DNA of 64,000 nucleotides from Phenylobacterium sp. GTDB taxonomy: Bacteria > Pseudomonadota > Alphaproteobacteria > Caulobacterales > Caulobacteraceae. Position numbers and translations under genes: made by a program. The first letter of the stretch is position 1, and each line of letters opens with the position of its first letter. The notes beneath the pieces were generated by a model. It had not been told where the DNA came from and made no database searches. It worked only from the letters and a program-made list of their open reading frames with translations. The stretch spans positions 1 through 64,000 of the forward strand of contig NZ_JAICYI010000003.1 of NCBI RefSeq assembly GCF_025934275.1. The letters run 5' to 3'. Shown here piece by piece: positions 29,112-37,283 of the stretch.

Positions 29112-30866
29112 ATGGCTTCGATGACCGCCGCCGATGTGCTCGTCCAGTCGCTGATCGACTGGGGCGTGGACACCATCTTCGGCCTTCCGGGCGACGGCAT
29201 CAACGGCATCATCGAATCGCTGCGGCGGCGCAAGGACGAGGTCCGCTTCATCCAGACCCGCCACGAGGAGGCCGCCGCCTTCATGGCCTGCGGCTACGCC
29301 AAGTGGACCGGTCGGCTGGGCGTCTGCATCGCCACCTCCGGGCCGGGCGGGATCCACCTGCTGAACGGGCTCTACGACGCCAAGCTCGACGGCCAGCCGG
29401 TGCTGGCGATCACCGGGCTGCAGTTCCACGACCTGCTCAACACCCACACCCAGCAAGACGTCGAGCTCGACAAGCTGTTCATGGACGTCGCGGTCTACAA
29501 CAACCGGATCATGGGCGCCGCGCACGTGGAGAACGTGATGGAGCTGGCGATCCGCACGGCGCTGGCGCGGCGCGGGGTCGCCCACGTCACCATGCCGGTC
29601 GACCTGCAGGACGAGCCGGTGAAGAAGGACCTGCGCTCCAAGCGCAACGTGCCGCATCACGTCTCGGAGGTCGGCGTCTGGGCGCGGCCGCTGCCGCCCG
29701 AGCCGCTGCTGGCCCGCGCCGCCGAGATCCTGAATGCAGCCAAGAAGCCGTGCATCCTGGCCGGACAGGGGGCGCTGGGGGCCGGCGATCTGCTGGCCGT
29801 GGCCGCCGACCGGCTGGGCGCGCCGGTGGCCAAGCCGCTGCTCGGCAAGGGCGCGCTGCCCGACGACAATCCCTTCTGCCTCGGCGGCGTCGGCCTCCTG
29901 GGCACCAAGCCTTCGCAGGAGGCGCTGGCGGAATGCGACGCCCTGCTGATCGTCGGCAGCTCCTTCCCCTACATCGAATACTACCCCAAGCCGGGCGACG
30001 CCCACGCCGTGCAGATCGACATCGACGCCGCGCGCATCGGCCTGCGCTGTCCGGTGGAGGTCGGCCTCGTCGGCGATTCCAAGTCGGTGCTGGAGGCGCT
30101 GATCCCCAGGCTCCGCCGGGAGGACCGCAGCTTCCTCGAGACGTCGCAGCGCGCAATGGCCGACTGGCGCGCCCTGATGACCGAGCGCGGCACCCGCCAG
30201 GACATGCCGATGAAGCCCCAGGTGGTGGCCCACGAGCTCAACAAGCTGCTGGCCGACGACGCCATCATCGCCACCGATTCCGGCACCATCACCTGCTGGA
30301 TCGCGCGGCACCTGTCGATCCGCGGCGATCAGATGTTCTCGTGCTCGGGCAACCTGGCCACCATGGCCTGCGGCCTGCCCTATGCGGTCGCCGCGGCGGT
30401 CGCCCATCCCGATCGCCAGGTGATCGCGTTCGTGGGCGACGGGGGCCTGACCATGCTGATTGGCGAGCTCGCCACCTGCGCCAAGTACAAGCTCAACGTG
30501 AAGGTGGTGGTGATCAAGAACGACGAGCTCGGCCAGATCAAGTGGGAGCAGATGGTGTTCCTGGGCAACCCGGAATACGTCTGCGACCTGCACCCGGTGG
30601 ACTTCGCCGCCGTGGCTCGCGGATTCGGCATCCCCGGGTTCAGCGTCGAGGACCCCGCCCACTGCGCCGAGGCGCTGCGCCAGGCGCTGGAGACCCCCGG
30701 ACCGGCGCTGATCCAGGCGATCGTCGATCCGAACGAGCCCCCGATGGCGCCGAAGGTCACCTTCGATCAGGCCCGGCACCTCGCCGAAGCCCTGGCCAAG
30801 GGCACGGCGAACCGCGGCGCGATCGCGCGAAGCATCGCGGTCGACAAGGTGCGCGAGCTGATCTGA
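29112..30866 (+). CDS. Thiamine-diphosphate-dependent enzyme (pyruvate oxidase / acetolactate synthase-like)
   Basis: 584 residues with the three-domain ThDP fold. The N-terminal Pyr domain has GLPGDGINGIIESL and catalytic Glu52 in TRHEEAAAFMACGYA. The central domain follows from about residue 195. The C-terminal PP domain has the ThDP/Mg motif AFVGDGGLTMLIGEL ending in VVIKN. The sequence resembles pyruvate dehydrogenase (quinone)/PoxB-type proteins more than biosynthetic IlvB, and no small IlvN subunit is adjacent. The next gene is a glucose-dehydrogenase-like enzyme 9 bases downstream, suggesting a shared sugar/pyruvate role. The exact reaction is uncertain. Confidence 0.8.
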   Translation: MASMTAADVLVQSLIDWGVDTIFGLPGDGINGIIESLRRRKDEVRFIQTRHEEAAAFMACGYAKWTGRLGVCIATSGPGGIHLLNGLYDAKLDGQPVLAITGLQFHDLLNTHTQQDVELDKLFMDVAVYNNRIMGAAHVENVMELAIRTALARRGVAHVTMPVDLQDEPVKKDLRSKRNVPHHVSEVGVWARPLPPEPLLARAAEILNAAKKPCILAGQGALGAGDLLAVAADRLGAPVAKPLLGKGALPDDNPFCLGGVGLLGTKPSQEALAECDALLIVGSSFPYIEYYPKPGDAHAVQIDIDAARIGLRCPVEVGLVGDSKSVLEALIPRLRREDRSFLETSQRAMADWRALMTERGTRQDMPMKPQVVAHELNKLLADDAIIATDSGTITCWIARHLSIRGDQMFSCSGNLATMACGLPYAVAAAVAHPDRQVIAFVGDGGLTMLIGELATCAKYKLNVKVVVIKNDELGQIKWEQMVFLGNPEYVCDLHPVDFAAVARGFGIPGFSVEDPAHCAEALRQALETPGPALIQAIVDPNEPPMAPKVTFDQARHLAEALAKGTANRGAIARSIAVDKVRELI

Positions 30867-30875
30867 GCCGGCGGC

Positions 30876-31940
30876 ATGCGGGCCCTCACGGTCGAGCCCG
30901 GCCGCGCAAACTCCCTGCGGCTGGACGAGCGTCCCGAACCGGCGCCGCGCGAGGGGACGCTGCTGGTGCAGGCCGTGGCGCTTGGGATCTGCGGCACCGA
31001 TCGCGAGATCATCGCGGCGAAGTACGGCGCCGCGCCGCCCGGCGAGCGCCGCCTGGTCCTGGGGCACGAATCGCTCGGCCGGGTGATCGAGGCCCCCGAC
31101 GGCTCGGGCTTCTCGACAGGCGATCTGGTGGCCGGCGTGGTCCGCCGGCCCGACCCTGTCCCCTGCCCCGCCTGCGCTGGCGGCGAGTGGGACATGTGCC
31201 GCAACGGCCGCTACACCGAGCGCGGCATCAAGCAGGCGGACGGCTACGGCGCCGAGCGCTTCCGGCTGCGGCCGGAGTTCGCGATCCGCATCGATCCCGC
31301 GCTCGGCGTCCTGGGCGTCCTGGTCGAGCCGGCCAGCGTGCTCGCCAAGGCCTGGGACCACATCGAGCGGATCGGCGCCCGGACCCGGACCTGGCGGCCC
31401 CGTTCGGTGCTGGTCACCGGCGCCGGACCGGTGGGCCTGCTGGCCGCCCTGATGGCGCGGCAGCGAGGCCTGGAGGTCCACGTCTTCGATCGCCATGCGC
31501 GCGGGCCGAAGCCCGAGCTCGTGGCAAGCCTGGGCGGGGTCTATCATTACGGCGGCGTCGAGCAGCTCCCCGACCTGCAGCCCGGGGTGATCATCGAATG
31601 CACAGGGGCCGCCGCGGTCGTGGCCGAGGTGGTCCAGCGGTGCGGCTCAGACGGGATCGTCTGCCTGGCGGGGATCTCCTCGGGCGGCCGAACCCTCGAC
31701 TTCGACATCGGCGGGTTCAACCGCCAGACGGTGCTGCGCAACGACGTGATCTTCGGCACCGTCAACGCCAACCGGGCGCATTACGAGGCGGCGGTGGCGG
31801 CCCTCGCCAAGTCCGATCCCGCCTGGCTCTCGCGGATGATCTCGCGCCGCGTGCCGCTGGAGCGTTGGGCCGAGGCGTTCGAAGCGCGGCCCGACGACGT
31901 GAAAGTGGTGATCGACTTCGGGGCCGGTCCGGCGTCTTAG
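30876..31940 (+). CDS. Zinc-dependent MDR alcohol dehydrogenase, glucose 1-dehydrogenase-like
   Basis: 354-residue medium-chain dehydrogenase. Catalytic zinc ligands are expected at Cys in GICGTDREI and at His-Glu in VLGHESLGRV. The structural-zinc lobe has three cysteines in CPACAGGEWDMC. The Rossmann motif is VLVTGAGPVGLLAAL. The RTRTWRPRSVLVTGAG approach and the C-terminal half resemble archaeal-type glucose dehydrogenases, which oxidise glucose with NAD(P). It is likely co-transcribed with the upstream ThDP gene. Substrate assignment is inference. Confidence 0.75.
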   Translation: MRALTVEPGRANSLRLDERPEPAPREGTLLVQAVALGICGTDREIIAAKYGAAPPGERRLVLGHESLGRVIEAPDGSGFSTGDLVAGVVRRPDPVPCPACAGGEWDMCRNGRYTERGIKQADGYGAERFRLRPEFAIRIDPALGVLGVLVEPASVLAKAWDHIERIGARTRTWRPRSVLVTGAGPVGLLAALMARQRGLEVHVFDRHARGPKPELVASLGGVYHYGGVEQLPDLQPGVIIECTGAAAVVAEVVQRCGSDGIVCLAGISSGGRTLDFDIGGFNRQTVLRNDVIFGTVNANRAHYEAAVAALAKSDPAWLSRMISRRVPLERWAEAFEARPDDVKVVIDFGAGPAS

Positions 31941-32020
31941 TCTCGCCACGGAACAAGCCGAGGCTGCGCCCGGTTCGTTGGGCCAACCGATCCCAGTCAA
32001 GTGAGAAGAGGAAGTGGCCG

Positions 32021-32335
32021 ATGTCTGTGACCGATATCCAGGATGCCGGCCCGCAGGGCGGGCGAACGGCTCAGCTGCGCGCCAAGGGCGAACGGGTGGC
32101 GCAGGCGGCGAAGGCCAAGACCGCCCAGGCGCGGGCTGCGCTCAACGACGGCGCGCGCCGCAGCGTGCAGGTCGCGCGCGACCAGGCCGCCGCGACCGGC
32201 CGGAAGCTGTCCGCCGTCACCCAGGAGCGGCCGTTGACCAGCCTCTCCACGGCCATCGCCGTCGGCCTCCTCGTTGGCGTCGCGCTCGGGCTGTTTGCGA
32301 GCCAGGCCAGCGCAGGCTGGCGCTCGGGCCGCTAG
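32021..32335 (+). CDS. DUF883-like small membrane-anchored protein
   Basis: 104 residues. A long Ala/Lys/Arg/Gln-rich helix (about 15-65, for example VAQAAKAKTAQARAALNDGA) is followed by QERPLTSLSTAIAVGLLVGV, a C-terminal transmembrane segment with a Gly-rich centre. This layout matches the ElaB/YqjD/DUF883 group, whose E. coli members are inner-membrane proteins that bind stationary-phase ribosomes. An AGAGGAAG ribosome-binding stretch precedes the ATG at 32021. Confidence 0.65.
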   Translation: MSVTDIQDAGPQGGRTAQLRAKGERVAQAAKAKTAQARAALNDGARRSVQVARDQAAATGRKLSAVTQERPLTSLSTAIAVGLLVGVALGLFASQASAGWRSGR

Positions 32336-32451
32336 GCTAAACGCGAGGCCTCGGGATCCGCAGCCGGACCGCGGCGGAGCCTGCGGCTTGACGACCGTTG
32401 CCCCGATGCGCCGGGCGGCGCTATCCAGGCTGCTCCAAAGGGGGGCGCCTC

Positions 32452-33045
32452 ATGCGATGGACCGGGTCCGCGGCGGCGGCCGTGATAGTGACGGCGACGC
32501 TGGCCGCGCTCGCCGGATGCGATAAGCCGAAAGCGCGCGCCCCGGCGTCGAGCGAGGGCCTGCCTCCGATCGCCGGCTCGCAACCTTCGCCCGCGGCGCA
32601 GCCGGCCTGGCGGCCGCCGCCGGCGAAAGCCTCCACCACCCCCTTGCCTGCGGAGCCGGACTGGGCCGGCGCCCTGCTCGGCAAGTCGGTGAAGACGGCG
32701 TTCCCGAAGAGCGGCGCCGGCGACTGCGTCGGCAACACCGACCTCGTGGACTTCCGTTACGTGGGCGCGACGCCCGGCGTCATGATCGAGGGCTGGGCCT
32801 GGGACAGGGTCGCCAGGCAGCCGGTCGCCCACATCATCCTGGTGGACAGGGATGGCCAGATCGTCGGCGGCGGCGAAACCGGAACGCCGCGTCCGGACGT
32901 GACCGCATCCCAGAAGACCGTCACCTCGCCCCGCACCGGCTGGAAGGCGGTGACGCCGGTCACCACCGGCGTGCTGCAGGCGTTCGGCGTGGTCGGCGAC
33001 GGCCGCACCACCTGCACGCTCGGCCAGATCGATCTTGGCCATTGA
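32452..33045 (+). CDS. Putative lipoprotein
   Basis: 197 residues, unrecognised. The N-terminus MRWTGSAAAAVIVTATLAAL followed by AGC forms a signal peptide with a lipobox and lipidation Cys at about residue 23. A Pro/Ala-rich linker (25-65) follows, then a small domain with GDCVGNTDLVDFRYVG and, near the end, TTCTLGQIDLG; the two Cys might form a disulfide. ATG at 32452 follows a GGGGGG stretch and restores the signal peptide, unlike the longer reading from 32398. Similar C-terminal domains occur in periplasmic or exopolysaccharide-linked proteins, and glycan genes follow. Confidence 0.65.
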   Translation: MRWTGSAAAAVIVTATLAALAGCDKPKARAPASSEGLPPIAGSQPSPAAQPAWRPPPAKASTTPLPAEPDWAGALLGKSVKTAFPKSGAGDCVGNTDLVDFRYVGATPGVMIEGWAWDRVARQPVAHIILVDRDGQIVGGGETGTPRPDVTASQKTVTSPRTGWKAVTPVTTGVLQAFGVVGDGRTTCTLGQIDLGH

Positions 33046-33100
33046 CCGAAGCGCCGCTCTGGCGCCGCGGGCGCATCCAGGGCTTAGTGACGGCACACGC

Positions 33101-34096
33101 ATGACGCCCGCCCGACGCACCCGAACCGCGCCCTCGGCCAGCACCTCCGGGCGCTCCCGCAAGGATCGCACGCTGTCGCTGGTCGTGCCGATGCACGACG
33201 AGGCGCCGGCGCTGGAGGCGCTGTTCGGGCGGCTGGACGAGGCCCTTGGCGGGCTCGGGCTGAGGCTCGAGATCGTCTGCGTGGACGATGGCAGCCGCGA
33301 CGACACCCTGGCGCAGCTCGTGGGCCGGGCCGCGCAGGACCGCCGCCTGCGGATCGTCGCGCTGTCGCGCAATTTCGGGAAGGAGGCGGCGCTCACCGCC
33401 GGCCTTGACGCCGCAACCGGCGATCTGGTCGTTCCGCTCGACGCCGACCTGCAGGACCCGCCGGAGCTGATCGGCGAGTTCGTCGACCTCTGGGAGCAGG
33501 GCTACGACGTCATCTATGGGGTGCGCACCGACCGCACCAGCGACACGGTCGCCAAGCGGACCTCCGCCAGCCTGTTCTACCGCATCTTCAACTGGCTCTC
33601 CGACTACCCCATCCCCGCCTCGACCGGCGACTTCCGGCTGATGGATAGGGCGGTGGTCGAGGCCCTGAAGCGGCTGCCCGAGCGCAACCGGTTCATGAAG
33701 GGCCTGTTCGCCTGGGTGGGCTTCCGCCAGGTCGGCGTGCCCTACGTGCGGCCGGCGCGGATCGCCGGGACCACCGCCTGGGGCTACCGCAAGCTGTTCC
33801 GCTTCGCCCTCGACGGGCTGACCGCCTTCTCCACCCTGCCGCTCCGTGTCTGGACCATGGTGGGGGCGCTCGCGGCCGTCCTGGCGCTGGCCGCCGGCGT
33901 GTTCCTGATCCTGCGGGTGCTGATCGTCGGCCGCGACGTCCCCGGCTACGCCTCGCTGATGGTCGTGGTGCTGTTCGGCTTCGCCCTGCAGATGATCGCC
34001 CTGGGCGTGCTCGGCGAGTACATCGGGCGCATGTACCAGGAGGTGAAGGGCCGGCCGACCTACCTGGTGCGCGAGCGGATCGGCTTCGAGGACTGA
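33101..34096 (+). CDS. Family 2 glycosyltransferase, GtrB/DPM1-like, with two C-terminal membrane helices
   Basis: 331 residues. GT-A domain with SLVVPMHDEAPALEALF, the UDP/metal site LVVPLDADLQDPPELI and TGDFRLMDRAVVEAL. Two transmembrane helices follow (VGALAAVLALAAGVFLILRV and VVVLFGFALQMIALGVLG), ending in EYIGRMYQEVKGRPTYLV. This is the pattern of enzymes that charge undecaprenyl phosphate with a sugar, to be flipped by GtrA, which is two genes downstream. ATG at 33101 is preferred; an upstream in-frame ATG at 33035 would overlap the lipoprotein gene. Confidence 0.88.
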   Translation: MTPARRTRTAPSASTSGRSRKDRTLSLVVPMHDEAPALEALFGRLDEALGGLGLRLEIVCVDDGSRDDTLAQLVGRAAQDRRLRIVALSRNFGKEAALTAGLDAATGDLVVPLDADLQDPPELIGEFVDLWEQGYDVIYGVRTDRTSDTVAKRTSASLFYRIFNWLSDYPIPASTGDFRLMDRAVVEALKRLPERNRFMKGLFAWVGFRQVGVPYVRPARIAGTTAWGYRKLFRFALDGLTAFSTLPLRVWTMVGALAAVLALAAGVFLILRVLIVGRDVPGYASLMVVVLFGFALQMIALGVLGEYIGRMYQEVKGRPTYLVRERIGFED

Positions 34097-34827
34097 TGGA
34101 ACGGGCGATCTACGACCAGATGCGCGTCCTGCAGCAGGACCACTGGTGGTTCGCTGCACGCCGCGAGATCCTCGCCGCCGAGATTGCGCGCCTGCCGCTG
34201 CCCCGTCCCGCCCGCATCCTCGAGGCCGGCTGCGGCCCCGGCGGCAACCTCGAGATGCTGAAGCGCTTCGGCGCGGTTCAGGCGATCGAGCCCGACGCGG
34301 ATTCGCGGGCCTATGCGGCGGAGCATTTCGGGGTCGAGGTGGAGCCGGGCCTCCTGCCGCAATCCCTTCCCGACTTCGGCGCGCCCTTCGATCTGGTCGC
34401 CGCGTTCGACATGATCGAGCACGTGGACGACGACGCTGGCGCCGTCGCCGCGCTGGCCGGCCTGCTCGCCCCCGGCGGCTTCATGATCGCCACCGTGCCG
34501 GCCTATGGCTGGATGTGGAGCGAGCACGACGCCGCCCACCACCACAAGCGCCGCTATGGCCTCGGCGGATTTCGCCGACTGTTCCAGGACGCCGGGTTGG
34601 AGGTGCGCCGCGCCAGCCACTTCAACAGCTTGCTGTTTCCGCCGATCGCCGCCGTGCGTCTGGCCAAGACCGCGGCCCGCCTGCAGGGGAGCGACGAGGC
34701 GGCCATGCCGCCCCGCGCCCTGAACGCGGCCCTCAAGAGCGTTTTCGGTCTGGAGCGCGGACTCCTCAAGGCCATGGATCTGCCGTTCGGCGTCTCGATC
34801 CTGCTGACGGCCCGGCGGCCCGGATGA
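34096..34827 (+). CDS. Class I SAM-dependent methyltransferase
   Basis: 243 residues. The SAM-binding motif I is ILEAGCGPGGNLEML (about 41-55), the acidic residue after beta-2 is in AIEPDADSR, and motif post-I FDLVAAFDMIEHVDDD is followed by GLLAPGGFMIATVPAYGWMW. This is a common type in lipid-linked sugar and O-antigen clusters. It overlaps the glycosyltransferase stop by one base and the gtrA start by four. The methyl acceptor is unknown; position between gtrB- and gtrA-like genes suggests a glycan or lipid carrier. Confidence 0.85.
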   Translation: MERAIYDQMRVLQQDHWWFAARREILAAEIARLPLPRPARILEAGCGPGGNLEMLKRFGAVQAIEPDADSRAYAAEHFGVEVEPGLLPQSLPDFGAPFDLVAAFDMIEHVDDDAGAVAALAGLLAPGGFMIATVPAYGWMWSEHDAAHHHKRRYGLGGFRRLFQDAGLEVRRASHFNSLLFPPIAAVRLAKTAARLQGSDEAAMPPRALNAALKSVFGLERGLLKAMDLPFGVSILLTARRPG

Positions 34828-35258
34828 CCCCGCTCGCCCCGCACCGCGAGACGATTCGCCAGGGCGGGACGTTCCTGGCCGTGGGCCTGGCCGCGACGGC
34901 GGTCCACGCGCTGGGCGCGACCGCCGCCCGCATCGCCTTGCACGCGAGCGCGGTCGCGGCGACGACCGCCGGGTACCTCTGCGCGGTGGGCGTCTCCTAT
35001 CTCGGCAATGCGCGGTTCACCTTCGGACGCCCAGCGCTGCACGGGGCCCAGTTCGCCCGCTTCCTGGTGGTCTCTCTGTTCGGCCTGGCCGCCAATCTCG
35101 CCATCACGCACTGGCTCGCGGACCGCCTTGGCTGGCCGTTCCCCGCGACGCTCGGGGTGATCGTTGTGGTGATCCCGGCGCTCTCGTTCGCAGCCGCCAA
35201 GCTCTGGGCCTTCGCAATTCCCCTCTCCCCAGACCGGATCGAGCGCGGGAGAGGATAG
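34824..35258 (+). CDS. GtrA-family membrane protein
   Basis: 144 residues with four predicted transmembrane helices. The second helix region holds the family feature CAVGVSYLGNARFTFGRPAL (GtrA-like VSYxxNxxFTF). These proteins are thought to flip undecaprenyl-phosphate-linked sugars made by a GtrB-type transferase, here two genes upstream. ATG overlaps the methyltransferase stop (ATGA). The C-terminal residues run into a palindromic repeat shared with the convergent gene end. Confidence 0.88.
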   Translation: MTPLAPHRETIRQGGTFLAVGLAATAVHALGATAARIALHASAVAATTAGYLCAVGVSYLGNARFTFGRPALHGAQFARFLVVSLFGLAANLAITHWLADRLGWPFPATLGVIVVVIPALSFAAAKLWAFAIPLSPDRIERGRG

Positions 35259-35266
35259 GGGAGAGG
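35222..35266. terminator. Inverted repeat between converging gtrA-like and PhyH genes
   Basis: CCTCTCCCC (35222-35230) pairs with GGGGAGAGG (35258-35266) around a 27-base loop. It starts inside the last codons of the GtrA gene and ends just before the opposing stop. The sequence looks like a dispersed intergenic repeat (CTCTCCCC...GGGGAGAGG) acting as a two-way end signal. Confidence 0.45.
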
Positions 35267-35271
35267 AGGCG

Positions 35272-36597
35272 CTACGCCGGCAGCTCGCCCTCGTAGAGCA
35301 GGCCTGGCCTGCCGCTGGAGTCGTAGTAGACGACCGAGCCCTCGGCGAAATAGTGGCCCACGATCGAGCGGCGGGACTTCGACTTGTCGAGCCGCATGGA
35401 GCCGGCGTGCATAAGGTTCTCGTGCCAGATCAGCGCGGCGCCCGCCTTGGGCCGGTAGACCTCGCGCCGGAACCGGCTGGAGTCGAGGAGTTCTGTCCAG
35501 CGCGGCACGACCGTCTCGCCGAACTCGGTCCAGTCGCCGGTCACCTTCTTCGCGCCCACGTCGCTCATGTAGATCCGCGGCAGGCGGTGGCTCTTCGGGA
35601 ACACCACCAGCTCGCCGCTGTCCGGCTGCACGTCCTCCAGCGCCGTCCAGACGCCGCACATCCGCCCCGCCGGGAAGGAGGTCAGGTGAACCGTGTCCTG
35701 GTGGTGCTCCTGCTCGGAGCCGAACACATAGGTCAGGGACTGGCAGGGCCGGCCGTCGCCATCGAAGATCAGGCGAAGCATGCGGATGATCTTCGGATGC
35801 AGCCACAGCTCTCGGATCGCGGGGTACTGGAGGTGCAGGTTGTGCAGCCTCTGGCTCATGCCCCACTCATAACCCTCGATCTTCTTCTCGACCGCATCGT
35901 CCAGCGCCGCATTGAGCCGCGCCAGGTGCTCGGGCCCGACGACGCCGTCGAGCGTCATGAACCCCTCGTCAACGAAGTGGCGTAGGGCGGCGATCTCGTC
36001 GGGCGCAGCCCGGCCCGTGTCGGAGAGCTTCGCCAGGTGCTCTTCGACCGCCGCGGGCGAGCGGTCGTACCAGGCCGTGAGCCGCTGGTCGTGGTAGGCG
36101 TAGAGGCGCGAATCGAGCTCGGTCACCACCAGCGGCGCCCCCGTGCGCCTCAGGCTCTCGCGCACCTCATCGGCGAGCGCGCCCTCGTTGCGGACGTGGA
36201 CCGTGAGCGATGTGACGGCGAGTGGGCGTCCGCCGGCGTCGACCAGCTCCAGCCGGATGGCCGCGGGCCCATTCGGCATCAGGTGGCCGTGCAGGGCGAG
36301 CCAGCCGTGCTCGCCCTCCGCCGTCAGTGCGCGCGGCGTCTCCAGCGCCGGGCGCCGGGCTTCACCCACGAACACCCGAAGGCTTGCCGCGAGCGGCCGC
36401 TCGGCCCGCATGTGCGTCTCGATGACGATCAGGCCGCCGCTCGGGCCGGTTTCGGCCGAGGCGCTGGCCGCGAGGTTCACCCGAGGCGCCTCGGAGGGCG
36501 CGTCGGCGGGCTCGCCGCGTGCGCGGTCAAACAGGCGAAGGAGCGAGCGCACGGCGGGATCCGGGTGGCGCGCCGCGAGGCCGGCGCCTGGGCGCAA
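35272..36597 (-). CDS. Phytanoyl-CoA dioxygenase (PhyH) family protein with extra N-terminal domain
   Basis: 441 residues. The C-terminal part (about 195-441) is an Fe(II)/2-oxoglutarate dioxygenase: iron ligands His-x-Asp in EQEHHQDTVHLTSFP and distal His in HENLMHAGSMRL, with ALEDVQPDSGELVVFPKSHR between them. The N-terminal 60-150 residues form a separate beta-rich region (VIETHMRAERPLAASLRVFV) reminiscent of ligand- or carbohydrate-binding domains on glycan-modifying proteins. It converges on the gtrB-MT-gtrA cluster, so a role in surface glycan decoration is possible, but the substrate is unknown. Confidence 0.75.
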   Translation of the reverse strand: MRPGAGLAARHPDPAVRSLLRLFDRARGEPADAPSEAPRVNLAASASAETGPSGGLIVIETHMRAERPLAASLRVFVGEARRPALETPRALTAEGEHGWLALHGHLMPNGPAAIRLELVDAGGRPLAVTSLTVHVRNEGALADEVRESLRRTGAPLVVTELDSRLYAYHDQRLTAWYDRSPAAVEEHLAKLSDTGRAAPDEIAALRHFVDEGFMTLDGVVGPEHLARLNAALDDAVEKKIEGYEWGMSQRLHNLHLQYPAIRELWLHPKIIRMLRLIFDGDGRPCQSLTYVFGSEQEHHQDTVHLTSFPAGRMCGVWTALEDVQPDSGELVVFPKSHRLPRIYMSDVGAKKVTGDWTEFGETVVPRWTELLDSSRFRREVYRPKAGAALIWHENLMHAGSMRLDKSKSRRSIVGHYFAEGSVVYYDSSGRPGLLYEGELPA

Positions 36598-36648
36598 GCC
36601 AGCCCTGCGTCCGGGCTCTCGTCAAGCGGCGAAGGGTGCGGCGGCGTG

Positions 36649-36676
36649 TTGCAACGCACGGCTGCGCTCCCCACAT
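36649..36676 (+). promoter_or_regulatory. Candidate heat-shock (sigma-32 type) promoter of hsp20
   Basis: TTGCAA (36649-36654), 14 bases, then CCCCACAT (36669-36676). The -10 side matches the CCCCAT-type sigma-32 consensus; the -35 side is a weaker match to CTTGAA. Transcription would start near 36683, leaving a leader of about 68 bases that holds the thermometer structure. Confidence 0.5.
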
Positions 36677-36685
36677 AAGACATGT

Positions 36686-36747
36686 CCGGTCGGGCCGCGC
36701 CGCTCATGGGCGGCCCGGCCGGAGAGTCGCTTCGTCAAGGACTCTTC
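36686..36747 (+). promoter_or_regulatory. ROSE-like RNA thermometer in the hsp20 leader
   Basis: Two hairpins. The first (36686-36698 with 36710-36722) has a 13-base-pair GC stem with one U-G pair. The second (36721-36747) pairs GGAGAGUC with GACUCUUC, then CUU with AAG, leaving G36729 bulged. The motif UCGCU (36727-36731) thus faces AAGGA (36737-36741), the only ribosome-binding site at proper distance (10 bases) from the ATG. UYGCU opposite AGGA with an unpaired G is the hallmark of ROSE elements on alphaproteobacterial small heat-shock genes. Confidence 0.65.
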
Positions 36748-36751
36748 AGGA

Positions 36752-37171
36752 ATGAATCGGTCGATCCTCTTCGACAGCCCGTTTCTCTTGGGCTTCGAGC
36801 ATACCCGCGCCCTCGTGGAGCGCGCCGCCAAGGCGGCCGCCGAGAGCTATCCCCCCTACAATGTGGAGGATCGCGGCGCGGGCGCGATTCGGATCACCCT
36901 GGCGGTGGCCGGCTTCGCGCCGGACCAGCTGGAGGTGACCGTCGAGGACCGGCAGCTGGTCGTCGCCGGCAAGCGCGACGGCTCGGCCAGGACCGAGGAC
37001 TCCTATCTCCATCGTGGCATCGCCGCCCGTGGGTTCATCCGGACCTTCGTTCTGGCCGACGGCATGGTGGTTGAGGGCGCGACCCTGGAGCACGGGCTGC
37101 TCCACATCGACCTCGCCCGCCCGGAGCCGGAGACGCGGATCGTCAAGGTCCCGATCCGGGGCGCCGGGTGA
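36752..37171 (+). CDS. Small heat-shock protein, Hsp20/IbpA family
   Basis: 139-residue alpha-crystallin-domain chaperone that holds unfolding proteins. The N-terminus MNRSILFDSPFLLGFEHTRA is typical of the alphaproteobacterial IbpA group; YPPYNVE marks the start of the alpha-crystallin domain, which includes ITLAVAGFAPDQLEVTVEDR and ends with HGLLHIDLARPEPE. ATG at 36752 is preceded by a hairpin that hides its ribosome-binding site and by a heat-shock-like promoter. A DUF1150 gene follows, the usual partner in this class. Confidence 0.93.
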   Translation: MNRSILFDSPFLLGFEHTRALVERAAKAAAESYPPYNVEDRGAGAIRITLAVAGFAPDQLEVTVEDRQLVVAGKRDGSARTEDSYLHRGIAARGFIRTFVLADGMVVEGATLEHGLLHIDLARPEPETRIVKVPIRGAG

Positions 37172-37283
37172 GCGGGATGGCCCGCGACAAGTCGGGGCCG
37201 CCGGATGGTCCGGGGTCCCAAGCGCCAGACGGTCGGCTGAACCGGCGACGGTCGGGCGCGTTCAGTTTTCGGAGGTGGTCATT

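Noticed and set aside
27443-32335. A 1630-codon plus-strand open frame running through five genes
   Set aside because: Only its last 104 codons (from 32021) look like a real protein (DUF883-like). The rest is out of frame with, or antisense to, well-supported genes.
36686-36722. First GC-rich hairpin in the hsp20 leader as a terminator of an upstream transcript
   Set aside because: The upstream neighbour is divergent, so no transcript would arrive from that side. The hairpin fits the stable first stem of a ROSE leader.
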